A stretch of DNA of 42,741 nt from a virus. Positions 1-8,168 of the stretch are shown here, piece after piece (within the stretch, counting starts at the first letter, position 1; each line of letters starts with the position of its first letter). The notes beneath the pieces are model-generated. The model had not been told where the DNA came from. It saw nothing but the letters and a program-made list of their open reading frames with translations, and did not search any database. A program made the translations under genes and the position numbers. The stretch lies in IMG/VR virus record IMGVR_UViG_3300033182_000322, positions 1 through 42,741 of that record; one strand, 5' to 3'.

Positions 1-77
1 ACGATGATGGATACGCGAGCGTCGATTACGCGGCGATTGGTATGAGAATGATAGAAGTATCAGAGGAGGTCGCGTAA
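1..77 (+). CDS. C-terminal end of a gene cut by the left edge
   Basis: Reading from base 3, an open frame of 24 codons ends in TAA at 75-77 with the C-terminus IEVSEEVA. It contains the Shine-Dalgarno GAGGAGG of the next gene, whose ATG overlaps this stop by one base (TAATG), the usual tight packing of this phage. The function cannot be judged from so little. The frame is compatible with the frame of the fibre gene at the right edge of the window, so if the molecule were circular and opened here this could be its C-terminus. That is only a one-in-three coincidence test. Confidence 0.55.
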   Translation, partial: DDGYASVDYAAIGMRMIEVSEEVA

Positions 78-1471
78 TGGGCTGGGCAACAGGGTTCAGA
101 GCAGGCTCTCAGATGGGCGCGGATATTCTTGATACATACCGCGCCGCTAGAAGAAACCGCGATATTAAAGAGATCGAAGCTGGTTTACAGCGTCAGCGAG
201 ACGATGCCATAGCTGAGCAAGAGGCTCAACAGGCCAATGTACAGGTTATGGCAGGGCAACAGCCCGGACAACTGCAACAGCAACAACTTGCTCGCAACGT
301 TGGCCTAGCCCCTGCGATTAACCCACAGCAGTCTATGGTGGCACCTCCCGGTCAGCAGTTGGCTGGCAGAGCTACGAATGTACCTGCTATGGGGCAGATG
401 TCACCTGTAGGTAGCGAGGCTATGGGTCTTGGCCCTGCGGCTAAAGGTCCGATGGGTGAGGCAATGGTGGAGCGCGAACGTGCTCGCCAGCTAAGAAGTC
501 TGGGCTATACCGACGAAGCCAACCAAGCCCTTGATCGTTCACTTCAGTTACAGGCCATCGACGAGGAACGTAGGCGCTACGGAATTGACCAAGAGTATCG
601 TGCGCGAGCAGAAAAGCGTGCTGAAGCGGCGGAAGGCCGTGCTGAAAGAGGGCTTGTATTACAAGAAGAGGCGGGAGAAAGAGCCGACTTAAATGCTGAG
701 TTGGATAGAAAATATAAGAATGTTCAACTAAATGCGGCACAACTTGAATTAGATGACAAGCTAGCTCTAAACGCAGGCTACGACGCTTATGCAGAGTGGC
801 AGAAAACTGGTAAGCCTCTATTGGAGTTTTACGAGACAAACGCTTGGAAGGATATGGGGCTAAAAAATCAAAGCATTTTAATCCAAAACGCAACTGGCGT
901 TACTGAGTCCCAACAAAATTTGGGCGTGTTTAACTTAACGAGTCAACTAGATAGAGCGCAGACTCTGGATGAAATGGTCCAAATTGTTAGCGACGAAGAC
1001 AGCATAACTAAAGGTTCAGCAGTTCGCATAGAGCGCAACGATGACGGGTCAGTTGATATTGTTTATTACGACGACACACCTTCTCCGCTATTAAAAGAAG
1101 GACAAGAGTTTGAAAAAGAGCTTAATCGCAGGAGTTATCCATCCGAAGAAGCGGCTATGGCTAATTTTAGAATTAGTGTTGAAAACCCAGCGTTGGGAGC
1201 ACAAGACTACATAGATTCTGAAGCCGCGATAAAAAAGCTAATTTACGAAAAAGGCCAAGACAAAATCAAAAACGCACGCGATTTAGCAGAACTAGAAGCC
1301 TCGATTATTCAAGAGCTAGTTGGCGATTATGGCATGATTAAGATGCAAACTGACCCTACTTTCCGTGCAAGCGTAGATAAAGAAGTTGACAGGCTAATGA
1401 GAGATTTGCGCGAGGCGGCAGGGCTAATGCCCGAAAAAGGTGGCCTTGACGACAGCGCATTTCTAGATTAG
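77..1471 (+). CDS. putative internal virion / structural protein, 464 aa
   Basis: The ATG follows a strong GAGGAGG at a good distance. The N-terminus (about residues 5-35, AGSQMGADILDTYRAARRNR) is of the kind found in marine podovirus proteins encoded just before giant internal virion proteins. Residues 40-75 are very rich in Gln and Ala. Residues about 130-230 are highly charged with many Glu, Arg and Ala and probably form long helices or coiled coil. No enzyme motif is visible. It lies 13 bases upstream of the 2055-residue protein, so co-expression and a role in the virion or in genome ejection are likely from context. No specific family is recognised. Confidence 0.6.
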   Translation: MGWATGFRAGSQMGADILDTYRAARRNRDIKEIEAGLQRQRDDAIAEQEAQQANVQVMAGQQPGQLQQQQLARNVGLAPAINPQQSMVAPPGQQLAGRATNVPAMGQMSPVGSEAMGLGPAAKGPMGEAMVERERARQLRSLGYTDEANQALDRSLQLQAIDEERRRYGIDQEYRARAEKRAEAAEGRAERGLVLQEEAGERADLNAELDRKYKNVQLNAAQLELDDKLALNAGYDAYAEWQKTGKPLLEFYETNAWKDMGLKNQSILIQNATGVTESQQNLGVFNLTSQLDRAQTLDEMVQIVSDEDSITKGSAVRIERNDDGSVDIVYYDDTPSPLLKEGQEFEKELNRRSYPSEEAAMANFRISVENPALGAQDYIDSEAAIKKLIYEKGQDKIKNARDLAELEASIIQELVGDYGMIKMQTDPTFRASVDKEVDRLMRDLREAAGLMPEKGGLDDSAFLD

Positions 1472-1484
1472 CGGGGGTTGACTT

Positions 1485-4400
1485 ATGGCTAGGTTTTACG
1501 ACTTAGATGGCCTAAGACAAGCCGCTAAAGGGACAAGCAGTGAGGGGCTTAGCGACGAAGAACTCGTAATAGAGTATTCCCGTCGCACTGGCACAGACGC
1601 TCAACAAGTAGCTGAATACTTAGGTTTACCCACAGGGCGTGGCTCAAGTGCTTTTGGCGCTGGTCTAGGTATGGGTTTCGACCAAGCGCAAGCTATGGTT
1701 GCTGGTACAGGGGCCGCTCTTGCTGATGTAGCAGGTTTTACTGGCGTACGAGACGCTTTAGAAGCTGAAGCAAGGCAACAACAGGCGCAGTCATACTTAG
1801 CACGTAATCCAGAAGTTGCGCAGAGAGTCGAAGATATACGCGGCTTGGGTGATGTTCCCGGCTATGTCGCTGGTCAGTTGGGGCAACAGGTGTCTATTGT
1901 TGGCGGCATAATCGGTGCTTCAGCGTTGGGTACGTTAGCAGGTGGGCCTGTAGGTGGTCTAGCGGCAGGTTTGGGTACGTCATATACCTATGGTGTAGGT
2001 TCTCTGTATAACGAAGCCTTGGAGGGTGGCGAGCGTCAAACAGGTGAAGCACTAGCTAAAGCTGTGCCTTATGCCGCCGCAGAAGCACTCCTACCTCTTG
2101 GTATTGGTAGAGTAGCGCGGGGCGCTGGAATACCCGGAATATCGTCTATAGCTAGCCGCCCCAAGCGCGTAGCGGCGGCAGGGGGAGCAGGTGCGGTAAC
2201 AGAAGCCGCAACTGAACTGTTCCAGACCAGCCTAGAAATCGGTATGCGAGATGACCTCTCGCCCGAAGAAATCTACTCTCGTTACCTAAACGCCGCTGTA
2301 TCTGGCGGGCTTGTTGGTGGTGGATTCTCAGCCGCTGGCGCTACGTTTGGTAGAGCGCCGCAACCGGAGACTGATCCTGATGCTGACGTTACTGACACTG
2401 ACGTTGATACTGGACCTGTTGATACAGCACCAGAAAACAATGTTGTACCGGACGCAGAGGGCGGCGTTAATCTCGCAGGCTCACAAGCAGAGGTGGACGC
2501 TAATCGCGTAGCCCAAGAGCAAGACGCAGAACTACGTGAGTTAAATAAAGCTGAGTGGCGTGAGTCATTATTACCCCTGACAGGGGGTAAGTTAACTCGG
2601 GGCGACCGCAGAAAGTTAGAAGGTCGCAAGAAAAACCTTGAGTACGACCTTGAGGTAGCGGAAGAAGTAGCGCCACTAGCTACAGCAGGTAAGGGCAAAT
2701 CAAAGCGTCGGCGTAAGAAAGAACTGGTTGCTGAGCGCCGGTCTGAATTGCAACAAGAGCTTAACAACATAAACACTCAGCTTGCCGCTGATAACGTTGC
2801 ACGTATGGCTGAAGCCGATTTGACAGGCTTGGATAACGATGTCACGCCAGTTGAGCGAGCTATTGCAGAAGCCGAGCAACGAGCGCAGGCCGAGGCTGAA
2901 GCCGCCCAGCGCGTACAAGGTGATGTGAGTCCAGAAGTAGCACCGGAAACGCTGGAAGAAGGCGTAGACTTGGCTCAGCAAGTGGCTCCCGCCGCTAGGC
3001 CAGAAACCGAGGTAGCACCAGAGCCTGCTGTAGAGCCGGTGCAAGCTGTATCCCCCGTAGTAGAACCAGACTTGCAGGTTGCGCAAGACGCAACAGAAGC
3101 TACACCCGAAGCCGTTAGTCCTGTAGTTGAGGAAGAACTGGTAACGGCTGAAGACATCGAAGCTGAAGTCCAAAAAGACCAAGACATCGCACGGACACTG
3201 GCGGCAGAAGTTGAGTCAGATAACGTAAAAGTAGCTGGCCCTATTACTTTAGAACAGCCTGTTATAGCGGCTATTGCCCGACATTTGCGAAGTCCTAAAG
3301 CATCTGGCCTGAATGTAGTTTACGAGCCGGGAACGGCTAATCCTGTAGAAGTTGCCCCCGAAATATCTGCTCAAATTGACGGGGTGCGGCAGGCTGTATT
3401 TGCTGTAGCGCAAGCTAAGGCTAGTTACGACAACGTGGCTAGCAACATACTGGACAAAGATACAGACGCGGATATTGTAGGCAAAGAAGATACAGCTACC
3501 GCTGTAGCTGAAGCTAATTACGAAAAACGCGAAACAGCACGACAAAACCTAGTGACAGCAGTAGAAAATTTTATAGCTGTTGCAGGTGGTAGACCTAATG
3601 CCAATGCAATTATCGCCGCGTTCAAGACTACTAAAGAAAAACGTGGCAAGAGCAGAGATTTAAACAGCGCAGAGTCAGAGTTCTTAAGTGGTGTAATGCC
3701 TACCAAACGTGGGCTAGCTTATAAAAAACTCGCTGGGTTCCACCAACAGCTTGATATAGGGCTGTCTAGCGCTTTCCGTGCTTACACAAATGGTGAGTTA
3801 ACCGCTTCACCTGACTTTGCACCCAGAAGCGCCCCGGTTCGACAAAACAAGCAACAACGCGAGGCAGAGAAAAAAGCTGGCATACGCTTGTTTGAACGGG
3901 ATTTACAAGCCGCAGTAGAAGGTGGCGCGTTAGGTAACAGCGCAAGGACTACACCTGACCGAGCTACCATAAGCAAAATAGATGACGCTGTGAAAAGCGA
4001 AAAAGCTAGGCTAAAGGAGCAACGGGACAACAAAACTTTAACCGTGCCTCAGTACAGAAAAGCCGTAAAGGACGCTGAAGCAAGAGGGCAGGCCGCTAAA
4101 GACGCTGAGCAAGCAAAAATTGACGCTAGATTAGCGGAAACTCAAGGGTTTGAGGCTCTTATTAATAGAGCTTTGGACACAGGAGTTGCCAACGTAACAG
4201 AAAGACTAATTGCTAAATTAGCGCGTAGAGCCATAAAAGCACGCCGAGATGCGGGCATCCCTGATCCTGTTATTGAGTTTGGCGATGAGTCTAGCTTTGA
4301 CCCAAATAAAACTGCTGGCGGCACCATAACACTCAAGCGTGAAAGTAGCCCAGAAGTTGTTGCGCACGAAGCCTTGCACGCTTTGTTGCAGGGTTTTGTT

Positions 4401-7400
4401 TACGCCAACAGGAGTACCAGAGTACCGGGGCATGACCCAGAAGTAGTTAAAACAGTAGACCTACTTCGTGGTTACGTAAAAACTCTTGTTAACTTGGACA
4501 TGGATAAGTTAAACGACTCCCTAACGCCAGCGCAAAAAGCTAAAGCTAGCGAAGCTATAAGCGTGCTTCGTGACTTAGTAAACCGTGGCGATGCAAATGG
4601 GGAAGTAGACGCAGTACTTGAACTTATTTCATACGGCAACACCTTGCGTGATATGAAGATGTTGCTCACCAGAGTAGAACGTCGTAGAACCGAAAAAACG
4701 GCGGATTGGCGTACAACTTTAAGGGGCATATTTGAAGTAATCCGTAGGTTGTTAAACAAACTTACGGGGGCTTCAGACACAGCCGCGAACGACGTAATTG
4801 ACGCCACAGTTGCCTTACTTGAGGGCGTAACAGCTAAGCCTGTAGCTCCCAAAAAAGGCAAGAAACTAATGGTAGGTAAACCTACCAAGGTAGATCCTAC
4901 TTCGTCTACATCTGCATTTGGTATTGACGTACGTGACGAAGCACAGCTTTCTGATTGGGTATTGTCCACTAAGGTATTTTTCGATCTGCTTAATTGGGAT
5001 AAGCGGATGAAGTGGTCTGGCGAGAAGCTAACTGGTCTGAACAAGACCATACGTAGGGAAATGCCGGGTATAGAGAAAGTTGTACGTTACCTTAACCCCT
5101 ACTACGGTTTACAAAATCTAGCCAAATTCGTAAAAGAGTTTAAAAGTGACAAGCATACTGGCTACCTGCGAGCAGAAGAATTTGCCAGCGTTATAAGGCG
5201 ATCAAGCAAAGAAGATGTACAGAAGATGTTTGACTACTTAGATAGTGAGACACAAGACGCTTCTTTGCTGGATGGCGTAAAGTACGCAGACAAGCGCAAG
5301 GCCATGCTAGATTCTTTGCGTAGTTTTATTAACGAGTACGTAGAATCGTTGGACGACGCTAGCAAAGCATCCTTTAAGCGTAGGCCGTTCAGCGAGTCGC
5401 TGTTCTTTGTATCTGATACAACAGACATAGGAAGCCGTCGTTTCGGCGTCAGTAAAAAAATATCCAGAATTATAGGTAAGCAAGAGTACAAGGAAGTTAA
5501 CCTAGAAGACGAGTGGATATACCCAGAGGGCGAAACTGAGCTTAGTGATAGCCCTGTGTACCTGCGAGTTATTAAGCGGTTGCCAAACGGTGAAGTTAGG
5601 CATGAGGGCTTTATACACGAACAAAACGCGGCATTGTTTAACGGTGCGCCGTACAAAGATGGTGTTGACTTGTTTGAAGTGGAGCCTGAGCTTACCTACA
5701 AAGTTGAAGAAACGCCTAGCGGTTACAGCTTTAGCCGCCAAATGACAGCTAGACAAGCTCTTTCCACTGCTGATTACAAGGAAGGTAGGGAAAAATTATC
5801 TTTGGCTATGCTGAACACCGTAGGGTCTTTGGCTAACTATTTTGCCTCAAAAGGGCTTGTAAACTCCTTGTACTCGGCTGGCAGGGCGAACGGTACTTTA
5901 GACATAAACAGCTTAAACGCTAGGTCTGAACCTGTACTCGTTTTTGATTCTATTGAACAACTTAACGCATACAACAAGCACTTTGCCGGTATAGACGGCT
6001 ACACTCATAGACCCGTAGGGCCGGATAACATACCTAGCGCCAACGCTGACGAGTTAAAGTCGGGAATAGCATCCCAAGCGGTAGGCGAGTCTGGCAATTA
6101 CGTACGCATCCCAGAAGACTCAGAAACTTGGGGCGCGTTGCGCGGCAAGATACTGCCCGCACCTGTGTACTCAGGTATCTTATCTGCCTCAAGCCAAAAC
6201 GCCGTGTTTGATACTGACGTTGCTAGAACCTATAGCGGAATACTTAGATGGTTTAAGAAAAGTAAGACTATCTACAACCCCGGCACGCACGTTACTAACG
6301 CGGCGTCTAACGTCACTATCGCTATGGGTCACGGGCTGACTAGAAAAACTGTTATAAGGGCTGGTGAGCTTCTACTCAAGTATTACCTAACACCAAACAA
6401 GCTCAATGCTAGTGAGCTAGCAATAGTAAATGGATTTATGAACTCAGGCGCGGTTCTGGGAGATTTTTCCGTAGCAGAGGTCAAGAAGGCGGTTATAGAA
6501 GCAACTGTCCGAGCTATGCGTAGCAATAACGAAAAGCGTGGTGCGTTTGGCTGGGCTATGGACGCCATGAACTTAGAGCGTTACAAGTCTGAAAATTTAA
6601 CTGAGGTAGCAAAAAAAGCTAAAGACATTGGAGTTACAGCAGACGAAATAGCCACTACAGCGTATGCAACAGGCGATAACATATTTCGCTTTGCGGCGTT
6701 TTTACAAAGGGCTGGGCAACTACAGGCACAAAAAGATTCTACCGACTTGACTGCGGAAGAACTTCGTACCGTAGGTATTGACGCCCGTAATATGTTCTTG
6801 GACTACGATATTGACTCTAAAGCCCTCCAACTGGCTAGGCAAACAGTCTTGCCGTTTGCGTCGTGGACTTACGCGATCATACCCGTCATTACTAATATGG
6901 CGATTACACAGCCTTGGCGGATAGCCAATATATTCGCCGCGTACGCCGCATTAGACTTGTTTGCAAGTATGCTTGCAGGGGAAGACGAAGACTACCGCAA
7001 GCGATTAGGCAGTATGTATAACGAGCGAGTGTTTGGCATTGGGCCTCACTCTATGATTCGTATACCGTTCTTAGGTTCTGACACTCAGCCTGTGTACTAC
7101 AGACTAGGTGACTACATACCGCTGTCGTCTACGTTTAAAGCTGGGCCAAACGGATTTATGGGCATAGAAGGCTTCCCGTCTGGCTTAATGCCTAACGGCC
7201 CTCTAATTAGCGCCTTTTCTATGGTGGCAAATACAGACCTTTACACAGGCAAAGAAATATACCTTGATACGGATGACGCGTTGGACAGATTTTTGTCCCT
7301 TGCCAAAGCGGGTTACGACACATTTACGCCGCCGCTTATTTCCAGTAGAAACAAGGAAAACTTAGATAAATACTTAAACGACGCACCTACTGTTTCTGGT

Positions 7401-7652
7401 CGGTCTATGACTTCTATGTGGGCTGTTCGGGCGTTCGGCTTCAAATTTTATGATCCCTACACATCTGATGAGGCCGCGTGGAAACAAATCAGAGCTAAGG
7501 CAATAATGCGCGAGTACGAGACGGCTATGTATAAGGCCAGACGCGAGATGGTAAGAAGCGGTTCTTATGATACAGAGGCTCTAAACGCCGAATTAATTCG
7601 GCTAAACGAGCGTATGCGTGAAGAAGTTGATGAAGTTTTCAATAGCGACTAA
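1485..7652 (+). CDS. giant internal virion protein with metallopeptidase motif, 2055 aa
   Basis: This is the largest gene in the window. Residues about 55-290 contain Gly/Ala-rich hydrophobic stretches that could insert in or associate with membrane. Residues about 295-560 are low-complexity, Glu/Ala/Pro/Val-rich and acidic. HEALH lies at residues 961-965, the HExxH zinc motif of metallopeptidases. From about residue 1595 the text NPGTHVTNAASN and the helical region after it resemble the C-terminal domains of phage 'large polyvalent proteins' (LPD38-like, from memory). By analogy with T7 gp16 and other ejected proteins it may travel with the DNA into the host and help it cross the envelope. 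The ATG lies after GGGGG. The motif is seen; the role is inferred. Confidence 0.7.
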   Translation: MARFYDLDGLRQAAKGTSSEGLSDEELVIEYSRRTGTDAQQVAEYLGLPTGRGSSAFGAGLGMGFDQAQAMVAGTGAALADVAGFTGVRDALEAEARQQQAQSYLARNPEVAQRVEDIRGLGDVPGYVAGQLGQQVSIVGGIIGASALGTLAGGPVGGLAAGLGTSYTYGVGSLYNEALEGGERQTGEALAKAVPYAAAEALLPLGIGRVARGAGIPGISSIASRPKRVAAAGGAGAVTEAATELFQTSLEIGMRDDLSPEEIYSRYLNAAVSGGLVGGGFSAAGATFGRAPQPETDPDADVTDTDVDTGPVDTAPENNVVPDAEGGVNLAGSQAEVDANRVAQEQDAELRELNKAEWRESLLPLTGGKLTRGDRRKLEGRKKNLEYDLEVAEEVAPLATAGKGKSKRRRKKELVAERRSELQQELNNINTQLAADNVARMAEADLTGLDNDVTPVERAIAEAEQRAQAEAEAAQRVQGDVSPEVAPETLEEGVDLAQQVAPAARPETEVAPEPAVEPVQAVSPVVEPDLQVAQDATEATPEAVSPVVEEELVTAEDIEAEVQKDQDIARTLAAEVESDNVKVAGPITLEQPVIAAIARHLRSPKASGLNVVYEPGTANPVEVAPEISAQIDGVRQAVFAVAQAKASYDNVASNILDKDTDADIVGKEDTATAVAEANYEKRETARQNLVTAVENFIAVAGGRPNANAIIAAFKTTKEKRGKSRDLNSAESEFLSGVMPTKRGLAYKKLAGFHQQLDIGLSSAFRAYTNGELTASPDFAPRSAPVRQNKQQREAEKKAGIRLFERDLQAAVEGGALGNSARTTPDRATISKIDDAVKSEKARLKEQRDNKTLTVPQYRKAVKDAEARGQAAKDAEQAKIDARLAETQGFEALINRALDTGVANVTERLIAKLARRAIKARRDAGIPDPVIEFGDESSFDPNKTAGGTITLKRESSPEVVAHEALHALLQGFVYANRSTRVPGHDPEVVKTVDLLRGYVKTLVNLDMDKLNDSLTPAQKAKASEAISVLRDLVNRGDANGEVDAVLELISYGNTLRDMKMLLTRVERRRTEKTADWRTTLRGIFEVIRRLLNKLTGASDTAANDVIDATVALLEGVTAKPVAPKKGKKLMVGKPTKVDPTSSTSAFGIDVRDEAQLSDWVLSTKVFFDLLNWDKRMKWSGEKLTGLNKTIRREMPGIEKVVRYLNPYYGLQNLAKFVKEFKSDKHTGYLRAEEFASVIRRSSKEDVQKMFDYLDSETQDASLLDGVKYADKRKAMLDSLRSFINEYVESLDDASKASFKRRPFSESLFFVSDTTDIGSRRFGVSKKISRIIGKQEYKEVNLEDEWIYPEGETELSDSPVYLRVIKRLPNGEVRHEGFIHEQNAALFNGAPYKDGVDLFEVEPELTYKVEETPSGYSFSRQMTARQALSTADYKEGREKLSLAMLNTVGSLANYFASKGLVNSLYSAGRANGTLDINSLNARSEPVLVFDSIEQLNAYNKHFAGIDGYTHRPVGPDNIPSANADELKSGIASQAVGESGNYVRIPEDSETWGALRGKILPAPVYSGILSASSQNAVFDTDVARTYSGILRWFKKSKTIYNPGTHVTNAASNVTIAMGHGLTRKTVIRAGELLLKYYLTPNKLNASELAIVNGFMNSGAVLGDFSVAEVKKAVIEATVRAMRSNNEKRGAFGWAMDAMNLERYKSENLTEVAKKAKDIGVTADEIATTAYATGDNIFRFAAFLQRAGQLQAQKDSTDLTAEELRTVGIDARNMFLDYDIDSKALQLARQTVLPFASWTYAIIPVITNMAITQPWRIANIFAAYAALDLFASMLAGEDEDYRKRLGSMYNERVFGIGPHSMIRIPFLGSDTQPVYYRLGDYIPLSSTFKAGPNGFMGIEGFPSGLMPNGPLISAFSMVANTDLYTGKEIYLDTDDALDRFLSLAKAGYDTFTPPLISSRNKENLDKYLNDAPTVSGRSMTSMWAVRAFGFKFYDPYTSDEAAWKQIRAKAIMREYETAMYKARREMVRSGSYDTEALNAELIRLNERMREEVDEVFNSD

Positions 7653-7682
7653 ACTTAACCCTCAACAAACGGAGACGTTGAT

Positions 7683-7916
7683 ATGTACGGTATGAAGAAA
7701 GGCGGTTCTCGCAAAGTAAGCCACAAGTCAGGCGCTATGGCTGACCATGCTGGCGGTGGTATGGGTGTTGCCCAAAAGATGAGCAAAGAGTCCAATGTGT
7801 CTATCGGCGCTCAGAAAATGGTGAACTTTATGTCAGACAGCGGCCACACTGCGCCTAAGCTGAACAACGACAAAGCTCACGATTTCCGTCCCGGCGGCGA
7901 AGTCTCTCCGCAGTAA
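7683..7916 (+). CDS. small hypothetical protein, 77 aa
   Basis: The ATG follows CGGAGA. The protein is rich in Gly, Met, Lys and His, with no membrane segment or known motif. It lies 30 bases after the giant virion protein gene and is the last rightward gene of this segment. Its TAA ends at 7916, directly against the stop of the leftward HNH-like gene at 7917. Co-transcription with the virion genes suggests a structural or assembly accessory role, which is only context. Confidence 0.6.
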   Translation: MYGMKKGGSRKVSHKSGAMADHAGGGMGVAQKMSKESNVSIGAQKMVNFMSDSGHTAPKLNNDKAHDFRPGGEVSPQ

Positions 7917-7937
7917 CTACTTCATCTTCGCCTTTTT
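7896..7937 (+). terminator. possible intrinsic terminator at convergent gene ends
   Basis: GGCGAAG (7896-7902) is complementary to CTTCGCC (7926-7932), which is followed by TTTTT. The 7-bp stem has a long 23-base loop, so the hairpin is weak. It would end rightward transcription just inside the tail of the convergent HNH-like gene. Confidence 0.35.
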
Positions 7938-8168
7938 AGTACGGGCGAATGAGCGGTTCTTGGACTTAGGGGTAACGCGCAAGTTAGATTTGCCGTTACC
8001 CCCGCCCTTGGCGAGTGGCTTCTTGTGATCCACATCCTTGCCATCGCCCTTGGTAACTTTACCCTTCTTAGCCATCTTAGACCGTGCCGCATTACGCGCC
8101 GCACGGTTTTTCTTTTGCTTGGGCTTTGAGTGGTAGTTGTCGTACTCTTTACGGTAGTTTCGCGCCAT
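7917..8168 (-). CDS. small HNH-like nuclease, 83 aa
   Basis: A very basic protein. Residues about 44-70 read DVDHKKPLAKGG followed by NLRVTPKSKNRS, the DH...N...N pattern of an HNH core. It is short and no zinc-binding CxxC pairs are seen, so it may be a minimal or degenerate HNH protein. The ATG follows AGGAGG and overlaps the end of the primase-helicase gene by 20 bases, making it the last gene of the leftward replication operon. HNH proteins in phages serve in packaging or as homing nucleases; which applies here is not known. Confidence 0.65.
   Translation of the reverse strand: MARNYRKEYDNYHSKPKQKKNRAARNAARSKMAKKGKVTKGDGKDVDHKKPLAKGGGNGKSNLRVTPKSKNRSFARTKKAKMK

Noticed and set aside
441-893. 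150-codon minus-strand open frame within the first virion gene
   Set aside because: A shadow of a well-supported gene with a strong ribosome site; opposite strand to its whole operon.
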